Of a DNA stretch of 21,604 nt, positions 1 through 6,561 are shown piece by piece. The stretch is from a virus, in the IMG/VR virus record IMGVR_UViG_3300044993_000756, positions 1 through 21,604 of that record; one strand, written 5' to 3'. The notes below the pieces were generated by a model, which was not told the DNA's origin, did not search any database, and worked only from the letters and a program-made list of their open reading frames with translations. The stretch's first letter is position 1. The number at the start of each line of letters is the position of its first letter. Both the position numbers and the translations under genes were made by a program.

Positions 1-756
1 TCAAAGCCCAAGCAGCTCGGCCGGCGTCAGGACGCGCCAGAGGTTCCGGATCTTCTTCTGGTCGAGCTCGAAATCCTGCTTCTCGCCGGGCGGAGGATTG
101 AACTGGCGCAGCACTACCTTGTCGGCGGTGCGGCGCAGAAGGCGCTTGATGTAGCACGGGCCCGATGCTTCCGGCGTGCTGCCGACCATCTCGACGATCA
201 CGTCGCAGCCCGGAGTCGGTGGGCGTGCCGGATTGACGAACACCAGGTCGCCCGACTCGAAGCGCGGCGACATCGAATCGCCATGCACATAGAGCGCGAA
301 GACCGAGCTTGCGCCGGCCAAGCCGGGTGGACGGCGCACCAGGTCCACGACATCGCCGTTGAAGGTGAAGTCGCCATCGGCCCCGCCAACCACCGTGCCG
401 CGCACCGGCACATCCCGCTTGAACGCGCCGATGCCGCGCACGGGCATTCCGGTCGCCAGGTCGACCTCCGCGCCGGCCGACGGAGCGGGCGGGAACGGCG
501 ATACGGGGGCCGACTCGCCGGCGCGCCCCTTGCGCTGCAGGCGCGGCTCGCCTTCGCCGGTGAACAGCCAGATCCAGTTGATGCCGAGCTTCTGCGCCAG
601 TTCGCGTGCAGCGCCTTCGGGCAGGTTGCGCGTGCCGTTCTCATAGGCGCGGTAGGTGACCTCAGAGATCGCAGCCGCGCGGGCAAAGCTGGCGGCATTC
701 GGATAGCCGGCAGCCTGCCGCGCCCAGCGCAGGCGCTGTGCCTTGGGATTCATCAT
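1..756 (-). CDS. CI-like phage repressor (HTH + S24 peptidase fold)
   Basis: A 251-aa, two-domain repressor that would hold the prophage silent by binding the divergent control region beside its start. Residues about 4-66 form an XRE-type helix-turn-helix (ARAAAISEVTYRAYENG, then LAQKLGINWIWLFTGEG). A Pro/Ala-rich linker covers about 75-115. Residues about 115-248 are a LexA/CI-type S24 domain. The nucleophile serine is S161 in HGDSMSPRF and the general-base lysine is K204 in CYIKRLL. The Ala-Gly or Cys-Gly bond normally cut in this family is not obvious: the matching stretch reads GTVVGGADGDF (about 120-130). Two ATG codons are adjacent at the start; the first is used here. The stop codon is the first three bases of the window. 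It is transcribed away from the late operon, as expected of a lysogeny repressor. The fold assignment is firm; its target and inducibility are inferred. Confidence 0.93.
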   Translation of the reverse strand: MMNPKAQRLRWARQAAGYPNAASFARAAAISEVTYRAYENGTRNLPEGAARELAQKLGINWIWLFTGEGEPRLQRKGRAGESAPVSPFPPAPSAGAEVDLATGMPVRGIGAFKRDVPVRGTVVGGADGDFTFNGDVVDLVRRPPGLAGASSVFALYVHGDSMSPRFESGDLVFVNPARPPTPGCDVIVEMVGSTPEASGPCYIKRLLRRTADKVVLRQFNPPPGEKQDFELDQKKIRNLWRVLTPAELLGL

Positions 757-765
757 CAGCGATGA

Positions 766-793
766 AAAATAACGCGCACAGCGGGAAAGTCAA
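766..793 (-). promoter_or_regulatory. Leftward promoter for the repressor
   Basis: Read on the minus strand, a TTGACT -35 (788-793) and a TATTTT -10 (766-771) are separated by 16 bases. Transcription would start near base 759, only a few bases before the repressor ATG at 756. The repressor mRNA would then be leaderless or nearly so, as is known for lambda cI from PRM. The boxes are read directly; activity is inferred. Confidence 0.6.
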
Positions 794-799
794 CCCAAT

Positions 800-828
800 T
801 TGTATTGCATCAAAATGATCGTTATAGT
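800..828 (+). promoter_or_regulatory. Rightward early/late promoter
   Basis: A TTGTAT -35 (800-805) and a TATAGT -10 (823-828) are spaced by exactly 17 bases, giving a start near 834-836 and an almost leaderless message for the ATG at 840. The -10 lies inside the 811-837 palindrome, so a bound repressor would block it. A short inverted repeat, CAAT-TTGT-ATTG (796-807), overlaps the -35. No other convincing promoter precedes the rightward genes, so this may drive much of the operon. Confidence 0.6.
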
Positions 829-837
829 ATCGTTTTG
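811..837. promoter_or_regulatory. Candidate repressor operator (27-bp imperfect palindrome)
   Basis: The half-sites CAAAATGAT (811-819) and ATCGTTTTG (829-837) are inverted repeats that differ at one position, around a 9-base AT-rich centre. The site covers the -10 of the rightward promoter and ends two bases before the ATG at 840. Its position between divergent repressor and early genes is typical of a phage immunity operator. Binding is inferred. Confidence 0.65.
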
Positions 838-839
838 CC

Positions 840-1487
840 ATGAGGGAAGCGATGGATGGCCGCGCCCGGGCACCGGCCGCGGCGCGAGAAATGGGCGGGG
901 AGGCGCCGCTTGCGAGCCCGGTTGGGGCGTCGCAGCCAGCGGATCCGCCCGAGCGTGGCATCGACGCGGAAACCCTGCGGCGAGGCGAAGCGATGGCGCG
1001 CGTGCTGGCGGTGCTGAGCGATGCCGCCGATGCCGGCGCGCCCTGTCCCAGCAACAGGGCGTTGTGCGCGGCCACGGGTATCGTCCACGAGGCCGGGGTC
1101 TCGCGCGCCCTCGCCGGTCTGTGCCGTAGGGGGCTCATCGACATCGAGTGGACGGTGCCGGGTACGGGCCTGCGCCGCGTCGCGATCCGTGCGTCCGGGC
1201 GGCGTACCGGCTGGAGCTGCCACGGCCGCCGGCTTGGTCCGGTCGGCGCGCCGTGTCCGCCGAGCTTGCGGCCCGAGGAGCTCGCGCGCGTCATGGCGCG
1301 CGCCGGCGGGCGCTTCACCGACGTTACCGCGGCCGAGGCCAGACGCATCGCCCGGGGAACCCCGCCCGACCCCGGCTTGCCGCCGATGCCCGCGCCAAGC
1401 TCGTACATCGGCTCGCCGTTGGCCCGTCTGCTGCGCGATGAGCCGGATGGGTCGGCGGCGGGTGACGGGATGGAGGGTGGCGTCTGA
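840..1487 (+). CDS. Winged-helix DNA-binding protein, first gene of the rightward operon
   Basis: A 215-aa protein of a type I recognise only by fold. Residues about 45-117 read as a winged helix: a helix with AMARVLAVLSDAAD, a turn at CPSNRALCAATG, a recognition-helix candidate EAGVSRALAGLCRRG, then the beta wing LIDIEW...LRRVAI. A conserved-looking RRTGWS follows at about 121-126. The first 40 residues and last 30 are Ala/Pro/Gly-rich and probably disordered. It is the first gene after the repressor-controlled promoter, where Cro or an early activator usually sits, and its stop overlaps the next start (TGATG). It could be a transcription regulator or a replication-origin binder. The ATG at 840 leaves almost no leader; ATG 852 is the alternative start. 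Confidence 0.75.
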   Translation: MREAMDGRARAPAAAREMGGEAPLASPVGASQPADPPERGIDAETLRRGEAMARVLAVLSDAADAGAPCPSNRALCAATGIVHEAGVSRALAGLCRRGLIDIEWTVPGTGLRRVAIRASGRRTGWSCHGRRLGPVGAPCPPSLRPEELARVMARAGGRFTDVTAAEARRIARGTPPDPGLPPMPAPSSYIGSPLARLLRDEPDGSAAGDGMEGGV

Positions 1488-1939
1488 TGAAGACAAAACG
1501 GGCAAGCGACGCGGCGGAGCCTTCGCGCTACCGCCGGCAGCATGACGCGTTCATCACCGACGAGATCGAGGTCGACGGCGTCCGTACGCGGGTGAAGCGC
1601 GTGCAGCCGCCACTCGAACGCTATGCCAACCGGCGGCTCATCGACGAGCGGCAGCTGGAAGCGGGCGTGCGCTTGGCGCGCGACTGGCACCATGCGCGCA
1701 TGCAGCCGCGCATGGTCGCGAGCTATCGGGACCTGATCGACTGCGGCGGCATGCCCGATCCCGCCGCCGATCGCACCCAGGCGCGCCGGCGGGTCGCCAG
1801 CGCCGTCGCCGCGGTCGGGCGCATTGCGTCCAACGAAGTCATATCGGCGTGCTGCCTGGAGCTTCCGGTCGGCGGCCACGCCGCGATGGAGATCCTGCGC
1901 CGGGGACTGGACGTACTCGCCGAGCATTACGGATTGTAG
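1487..1939 (+). CDS. DUF6456-like phage protein, possible late regulator
   Basis: A 150-aa protein that matches my memory of the DUF6456 family of alphaproteobacterial phages. Its middle has RRLIDERQLEAGVRLARDW, like the family's 'spxxLxAGexLRxD' segment. Its end has MEILRRGLDVLAEHYGL, like the family's terminal ALDxLAxHYGL. The central ARRRVASAVAAVG and ISACCLE also fit. The family's biochemical role is not established. It overlaps the winged-helix gene by one base and lies just before the terminase small subunit, where other temperate phages often carry a late-gene activator (RinA/ArpU-like position). A regulatory role is therefore plausible but inferred only from position. Confidence 0.75.
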   Translation: MKTKRASDAAEPSRYRRQHDAFITDEIEVDGVRTRVKRVQPPLERYANRRLIDERQLEAGVRLARDWHHARMQPRMVASYRDLIDCGGMPDPAADRTQARRRVASAVAAVGRIASNEVISACCLELPVGGHAAMEILRRGLDVLAEHYGL

Positions 1940-1943
1940 GGCG

Positions 1944-2207
1944 GTGGCCGCGAGGAAGCCGCGCCAACCGGTGAAGGGCGCGACGCCGGACGCCCGCTGG
2001 CGCCGCTACGGCGATCAGGCCTTGGAACGCCTGGCTTGGCTCATGGAGAACGCCGAGTCGGAAGCCGCGCAGGTCGCCGCTGCGAAGGAGCTGCTCGACC
2101 GCGTGGCGGGGCGGTGCGCGCCAGCCGCCGGGGGCGCATCGCGGCCGGGACTCGACGAGGTGGTGGCGCGGCTGCGGCAACTTCGGGCGAGACCGCGGAA
2201 TGGATGA
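1944..2207 (+). CDS. Terminase small subunit-like protein
   Basis: An 87-aa protein using a GTG start four bases after the previous stop. An ATG at 1824 is in frame, but starting there would bury 116 bases in the preceding gene and translate residues without family character. The core ERLAWLMENAESEAAQVAAA followed by KELLDRVAGR resembles the helical region near the end of many small terminases, where 'RxxAAxxLLDRgyGKp' is typical. The N-terminus is basic (ARKPRQPVK). The small subunit recognises the packaging site and recruits the large subunit. The gene overlaps the large-terminase start by 8 bases, the classic order. It is shorter than most small terminases and a full HTH is not clear, so the call rests on the C-terminal motif and position. 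Confidence 0.65.
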   Translation: MAARKPRQPVKGATPDARWRRYGDQALERLAWLMENAESEAAQVAAAKELLDRVAGRCAPAAGGASRPGLDEVVARLRQLRARPRNG

Positions 2208-3591
2208 CGTCGAAACGCTGGCCCGCACGCTGAACGCCTGGGGCGAGGACCCCCGCCTTTTCGTGCGCGAGGCACTGGGGGTGAAGCCCGAGCCGTGGCA
2301 GGACGAGGTACTGGCGGCGATCGCCGGTGGCCGGCGGCGCCTGGCCATCCGTTCCGGGCATGGGGTCGGCAAGACGGCGGTTGAAGCCTGGCTGATGCTG
2401 TGGTTCGGCATCACGCACGCCGATGCAAAGATACCCGCCACGGCGCCGACATCGCACCAGCTCGTCGACCTGTTGTGGGGCGAAGCGGCGAAATGGCATC
2501 GTGCGCTCGGCGAGCGCCTGCCCGCGATCGCCGACGCGATCGCGATCCGGGCCGATCGCATCGATTTCAGGCCATGGCGGAGCACCGCCTATGCGCGCAC
2601 CAGCCGGCGTGATCAACCCGAGGCGCTGCAAGGGTTTCACGCCGACAGCCTCCTTTTCCTGATCGACGAGGCATCGGGCGTCGACGACGCCGTCTTCGAA
2701 GTGGCGGAGGGGGCGATGTCGACGTCCGGTGCGCTGGTGGTGATGGCCGGAAATCCGACGCGTGGCGACGGCTATTTCCATCGTGCCTTCACGGCCGACC
2801 GCGCCCGCTGGTGGACGCGGCGTGTGCCTTGCGCGGAAAGCGGCCGGGTCACGGAAGACTATGTGGCCGGGATGGCGGCCTCCTACGGCGCCGACAGCAA
2901 CATTTATCGCGTAAGGGTCCTCGGCGAGTTTCCCCGCGCGGAGGACGACCGGGTGATTGCGCTCGATCTGGCCGAGTCGGCGGTGATGCGCGATGTCGAG
3001 CCCGTCGCGGACCGGGCACTGTGGGGCGTCGATGTGGCGCGCTACGGCGACGACGCCACGGCGTTGGCCAAGCGGGTGGCCAACACGGTGCCCGAGCCCG
3101 TGAAGACCTGGCGCGGCAAGGATACGATGCAGGTGGTCGGATTGATCCGCGAGGAGTGGGGCAAGGCCGGACCGGCAGGACGGCCTGCCGAGATTCTCAT
3201 CGACGCGATCGGCATCGGCGCGGGGGTCGCGGACCGACTGCGGGAAATGGGACTGCCGGCGCGCGCCATCAACGTGGCCGAGGCGCCGGCCGCACGGGAG
3301 CGCTATCTGCGCCTGCGGGACCAGCTGTGGTTCCAGGCGCGGGCATGGCTGGAGGCGCGCGATTGCCGGTTGCCCGCGGACGAAGCGCTGGTCGGCGAGC
3401 TGACTAGCCCGCGCTACACGGTGGAATCGTCCGGGAAGCTGCGTGTCGAGTCGAAAGCGGAGTTGAAGCGCCGCGGGCTGCGGTCGCCAGACCGAGCGGA
3501 TGCCTTCTGCTTGACCTTTGCCGGCAATGCGACCAACCGCCCGGGATGGTGGACGCCAAGCCGCGCGCTCGACACGGCTTACATCGTCTGA
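2200..3591 (+). CDS. terL: Phage terminase large subunit (ATPase-nuclease packaging motor)
   Basis: A 463-aa DNA-packaging motor that pumps phage DNA into the prohead and cuts it. The ATPase half carries an adenine-site-like PEPWQDEVL (29-38), Walker A SGHGVGKT (52-59) and Walker B LLFLIDE (151-157), with the catalytic Glu at 157. The coupling-type segment MAGNPTRGDGYF spans 182-193. The nuclease half has the RNase H-like acidic set: D278 in GVDVARYGDD, D335 in ILIDAIG, and D431/D434 in SPDRADAF. All key residues are present and the length is usual. The start overlaps the small subunit by 8 bases, pointing to translational coupling. It is followed by a 226-base gap with a terminator. The identification is secure; headful or cos cutting cannot be decided from this protein by eye. 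Confidence 0.95.
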   Translation: MDDVETLARTLNAWGEDPRLFVREALGVKPEPWQDEVLAAIAGGRRRLAIRSGHGVGKTAVEAWLMLWFGITHADAKIPATAPTSHQLVDLLWGEAAKWHRALGERLPAIADAIAIRADRIDFRPWRSTAYARTSRRDQPEALQGFHADSLLFLIDEASGVDDAVFEVAEGAMSTSGALVVMAGNPTRGDGYFHRAFTADRARWWTRRVPCAESGRVTEDYVAGMAASYGADSNIYRVRVLGEFPRAEDDRVIALDLAESAVMRDVEPVADRALWGVDVARYGDDATALAKRVANTVPEPVKTWRGKDTMQVVGLIREEWGKAGPAGRPAEILIDAIGIGAGVADRLREMGLPARAINVAEAPAARERYLRLRDQLWFQARAWLEARDCRLPADEALVGELTSPRYTVESSGKLRVESKAELKRRGLRSPDRADAFCLTFAGNATNRPGWWTPSRALDTAYIV

Positions 3592-3630
3592 AAGACGCCA
3601 CCAGGCGGGGGCGCCGGAAACATTATGCGG

Positions 3631-3677
3631 TATGCATATTGAGCGCAGGATGATCCTGTGCTAGGCTTTATTCCTAG
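3631..3677. repeat. Cluster of three short palindromes downstream of terL
   Basis: Three inverted repeats follow one another: TATGCATA (3631-3638, perfect), CAGGAT-G-ATCCTG (3646-3658, perfect 6-bp arms), and CTAGG-ctttatt-CCTAG (3661-3677, 5-bp arms). They precede the terminator at 3688. The segment is less GC-rich than its surroundings. They could be protein-binding sites, RNA processing hairpins or part of a packaging site. A weak TTGAGC/TAGGCT pair with 17-base spacing (3639-3667) is also present. Function is unknown. Confidence 0.45.
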
Positions 3678-3687
3678 ATCGGGAATT

Positions 3688-3726
3688 GCGCCCGCCGGCG
3701 GGAAACCGCGGCGGGCGCTTTCGTTT
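3688..3726 (+). terminator. Rho-independent terminator after terL
   Basis: A perfect 10-bp GC stem, GCGCCCGCCG (3688-3697) with CGGCGGGCGC (3709-3718), has an 11-base loop and is followed by TTTCGTTT. It lies about 97 bases past the terL stop and before the next phage gene, so it would cut expression of the downstream virion genes unless read through or antiterminated. Confidence 0.75.
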
Positions 3727-3817
3727 GCGCGCCGCCCCCCTCGACGAGCTGCGTGCCGGTGCCACCGCGCGCCAGCCCGGGGCTCTCCGCGCGCGCACCA
3801 TCATTGGCGAGGAGTCG

Positions 3818-4114
3818 ATGCTGTACGCGGTCTCGGTCGAGACCACGCGGCCATTGCGGCATGGCCGCATCCGGCGGCGGGTCACCATCTACGTCGAAGC
3901 GCGGAACGGCGCGGAAGCGGCGGATCTGGCACGGCTGCGCTTCCGCCACCGTCCGGAAGCGGCGATCCTGGTTGTCCGGTCTGTTCGCGGTGTCAGGCTG
4001 CCGGCGCCGACGCCGCCCGGCCAGACCGACCGGCGGCCGACGCCGCGCAAACGCCGTCGACCCGGCGCGCAGGGACACATGGGGAACCCAATCCAACCGC
4101 GGAGCAACGCATGA
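3818..4114 (+). CDS. Small basic phage protein between terminase and portal
   Basis: A 98-aa protein I cannot assign to a named family. The start at 3818 is supported by a Shine-Dalgarno GAGGAG (3809-3814), and the stop forms an ATGA overlap with the portal start, which strongly supports a real gene. The first 55 residues look like a small alpha/beta domain: YAVSVETTRPLRHG, then RRRVTIYVEARNGAEAADLA, a strand AILVVRSVRGV. From about residue 58 on, the chain is Pro/Arg/Lys-rich (TDRRPTPRKRRRPGAQ) and probably disordered. The strong positive charge would suit DNA or RNA contact during packaging, but that is inference. Confidence 0.7.
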   Translation: MLYAVSVETTRPLRHGRIRRRVTIYVEARNGAEAADLARLRFRHRPEAAILVVRSVRGVRLPAPTPPGQTDRRPTPRKRRRPGAQGHMGNPIQPRSNA

Positions 4115-6189
4115 AGGCAAAGACCGAAGCCGAGATCCGCGCCATCGTCGCGGGAAAGATCGAGCGCGCCCTGAGCTGGCAGGGATCGGCCCTTTCCCGC
4201 GATCGCGCCAAGGCGTTGCGCTATTACCGGGGAGAGAAGTTCGGCAACGAGGTCGACGGCCGATCGCAGATCGTGAGCCGCGATGTGGCCGAGGTCGTCG
4301 ACGGGATGCTGCCGGCGATCCTGCGTCCCTTCGTCAGTGGCGAGGAGGTCGTGCGCTTCGAACCCAAGGGTCCCGAGGATGAGCGGCTCGCCGACCAGGC
4401 AACGGACTATGCCAACTATGTCTGGGCGGTCGACAACCCGGGATTCCGCGTCTTCCACGACTGGATCAAGGATGGGCTGCTGGGGCGCGTCGGCGTCGTA
4501 AAGGTGTGGTGGGAGTCAGCGACCGAATCGGTGCGCGAGGACTATTCGGGGCTGACGGCCGACGAGGTAGGTTTCCTGCGCCTCGACCCGGCGGTCGAAA
4601 TGGTGGAGCAGGAGCGCGAGGAGAATGGGGCCGGCACGCCGCCCACCTATCGGGTGGCGTTGCGGCGCACGATCCAAGGCGGCCGCATCCTCGTGCGCAA
4701 TGTGCCGCCCGAGGAGTTCCTGACCGACGGCGAGCGCGTCTCCCTGGATGATAAGCCGTTTTGCGCCCATCGCTGCCGCCGCACGGTGTCGGACTTGGTG
4801 GCGATGGGCTATGACCGCACGAGGGTGATGGCGATTGCCGCCGGGGAGGGAGGGGCGCTCGATCGCGCTTGGGACCGCCAGGAACGGGCGCGGCCCGAGG
4901 GATCGCCGGCTGGCGGCGGGGATACGGCCGACGATTCGCAGCGCGAGCTGTGGGTGAGCGAATGCTACCTGCCGCTCGACGCCGACGGCGACGGGATCGC
5001 GGAGTACCGCAAGATCACCGTGGCCGGCGACCAGGCCGAACTGCTGCTGGAAGATCACGAGGTCGACGACCACCCCTTCGCGGCATGGTCGCCCTATCCG
5101 ATCCCGCACAAGTTCCACGGCGAGAGCGTGGCGGACAAGGTGATGGACGTGCAGCTCACCAAGTCCGCGATCCTCCGCCAGATGCTCGACAACCTGTACC
5201 TGGTCAACAACGCGCGCACCGAGATCGTCGAGGGCAAGGTCAACCTGGACGACTTCCTGTCATCGAAGCCCGGCGGCTACATCCGCGTGCGCGAGGCCGG
5301 GGCGATGCGCGAGATCGCCGTGCCGCCCGTCTTCCAGCACGCCTTTCCGGCGCTGGAGTACCTCGACACGGTGCGCGAGAACCGCAGCGGCGCGACGCGA
5401 TACAACCAGGGTCTGGACGCCGATTCGCTGAACAAGACGGCAAGCGGCATCAACGCCATCATGGGCGCGGCGGCGATGCGCGTCGAGCTGATCGCGCGCA
5501 TCTTCGCAGAGACAGGAGTCCGGCGCGCGTTCCGGCTGATCCTGCGCCTGCTGGTTCGACACCAAGACAAGGCGCGGGTGGTCAGGCTTCGTAACCAGTG
5601 GATCGCCGTCGACCCGCGCGCCTGGAACGCGGAGATGGACGTCGGCGTTTCGGTGGGGCTCGGCACGGGCAACCGCGACCAGCAGCTTGGCCATCTGTTG
5701 GCGATCTGGGACAAGCAGGTGCAGGCGATGCAGCTTCAGGGCGGTCCTGACGGTGCGCTGGTCTCGCTGCGCAATCTCTACGAGACCGCCTCGAAGATCG
5801 TCCACAATGCCGGCGTCAAGACGGCGCAGGGCTTCTTCAACGACCCCAGCCTTGTCCCGCCACCGCTCCCCGCGCCGCCGCCGGTCGATCCGGTGGCGAT
5901 GGAGGCGCAGGCGCGCGTGGCGCTGGAGAATCGCAAGCTGGACGCCGAGATCGCCTTGAAACTTCGCAAGCACGAGGACGAGATCGCGTTGAGGCGACTG
6001 GAGTTGGCGCTCAAGTTCGGCGCGCCGCCCATGGGCATGCCGGAGGGCATGACCCGCGGCCTGTCTCCTGGGGGGCTCGCGCGGGGCGTCCCGGACATGC
6101 CACCGGGCGCGAGCGCGGCCGCGGGGCCGGCGCCGGTCGTGCCTTCGGGCATGCCGGCGCCGGCCACCAGCCAACGAGGTGCAGCATGA
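4111..6189 (+). CDS. Portal protein, SU10/podovirus type
   Basis: A 692-aa portal subunit, the dodecameric ring at the head vertex through which DNA passes. The frame is open upstream to 3658, but the ATG at 4111 is chosen: it has GGAG six bases before it, makes an ATGA overlap with the previous gene, and is where family-like sequence begins (KAKTEAEIRAIVAGKIERAL). Typical features are SQIVSRDVAEVVDGMLPAIL and EEVVRFEPKGPEDERLADQA, then YANYVWAVDNPGF and GRVGVVKVWWE. A later block reads DNLYLVNNARTEI...DFLSSKPGGYIRVRE, and another has YNQGLDADSLNKTASGINAI. The region from about 590 is a charged helix (VALENRKLDAEIALKLRKHE). The last 70 residues are Met/Pro/Gly-rich and disordered. Length and motifs fit SU10-like portals. 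Confidence 0.92.
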   Translation: MKAKTEAEIRAIVAGKIERALSWQGSALSRDRAKALRYYRGEKFGNEVDGRSQIVSRDVAEVVDGMLPAILRPFVSGEEVVRFEPKGPEDERLADQATDYANYVWAVDNPGFRVFHDWIKDGLLGRVGVVKVWWESATESVREDYSGLTADEVGFLRLDPAVEMVEQEREENGAGTPPTYRVALRRTIQGGRILVRNVPPEEFLTDGERVSLDDKPFCAHRCRRTVSDLVAMGYDRTRVMAIAAGEGGALDRAWDRQERARPEGSPAGGGDTADDSQRELWVSECYLPLDADGDGIAEYRKITVAGDQAELLLEDHEVDDHPFAAWSPYPIPHKFHGESVADKVMDVQLTKSAILRQMLDNLYLVNNARTEIVEGKVNLDDFLSSKPGGYIRVREAGAMREIAVPPVFQHAFPALEYLDTVRENRSGATRYNQGLDADSLNKTASGINAIMGAAAMRVELIARIFAETGVRRAFRLILRLLVRHQDKARVVRLRNQWIAVDPRAWNAEMDVGVSVGLGTGNRDQQLGHLLAIWDKQVQAMQLQGGPDGALVSLRNLYETASKIVHNAGVKTAQGFFNDPSLVPPPLPAPPPVDPVAMEAQARVALENRKLDAEIALKLRKHEDEIALRRLELALKFGAPPMGMPEGMTRGLSPGGLARGVPDMPPGASAAAGPAPVVPSGMPAPATSQRGAA

Positions 6190-6521
6190 TCGACGAGGTG
6201 ATGCGGTTGCCCACGGGCGACAGCGACATGGCCACGGAAACCCGCGGACGGCTGGCGGCAAGGGCACTGGCGGATCCGGCGCTGGCCGAGGTCTTTGCCC
6301 GGCTGGAACGCGATATCGTCGAGGCTTGGCGCGCGTCGGCGACGCCGGAGACAGAGGCGCGCGAGTGGCTATACCTGCGTCTCAGCGCGTTGGGCGCGCT
6401 GAAGCAGGAACTGCACCTGCTGGTCGAAGAGGGCCGGCTGGCCAAGCGCGAGAGGATTGGGCGCGCCCACGACGCGGCCGCACGCCGTTCGGGCGGCACC
6501 GCCGCCGGTGATCCGCCGTAA
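6186..6521 (+). CDS. Small helical protein of the head module
   Basis: A 111-aa, mainly helical protein overlapping the portal stop (ATGA). The core, ALADPALAEVFARLERDIV then WLYLRLSALGALKQELHLLV, looks like a recurring family of short phage proteins placed between portal and scaffold, with an acidic helix ending in 'VEEGRLAKRE'. I cannot name its function; a portal-, head- or scaffold-associated role fits the position. The last 25 residues are basic and Gly/Ala-rich. An internal ATG at residue 15 is possible, but the coupled first ATG is preferred. Confidence 0.75.
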   Translation: MIDEVMRLPTGDSDMATETRGRLAARALADPALAEVFARLERDIVEAWRASATPETEAREWLYLRLSALGALKQELHLLVEEGRLAKRERIGRAHDAAARRSGGTAAGDPP

Positions 6522-6561
6522 CCGGCCGTTCGAGAGTTCCATCGCGACGGAGATATCTTAG

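Noticed and set aside
1824-1943. Longer version of the small terminase starting at ATG 1824
   Set aside because: The added residues overlap the end of the DUF6456-like gene and show no family character; GTG 1944 fits the spacing.
3639-3667. Promoter TTGAGC-17-TAGGCT upstream of the 98-aa gene
   Set aside because: The -10 is poor and the terminator follows at once, so I mention it only as a weak possibility.
3658-4110. Upstream extension of the portal frame (151 codons)
   Set aside because: It runs through the terminator and the 98-aa gene in another frame, and reads as Arg/Ala/Pro-rich noise. The ATG at 4111 has an RBS and family-like sequence.
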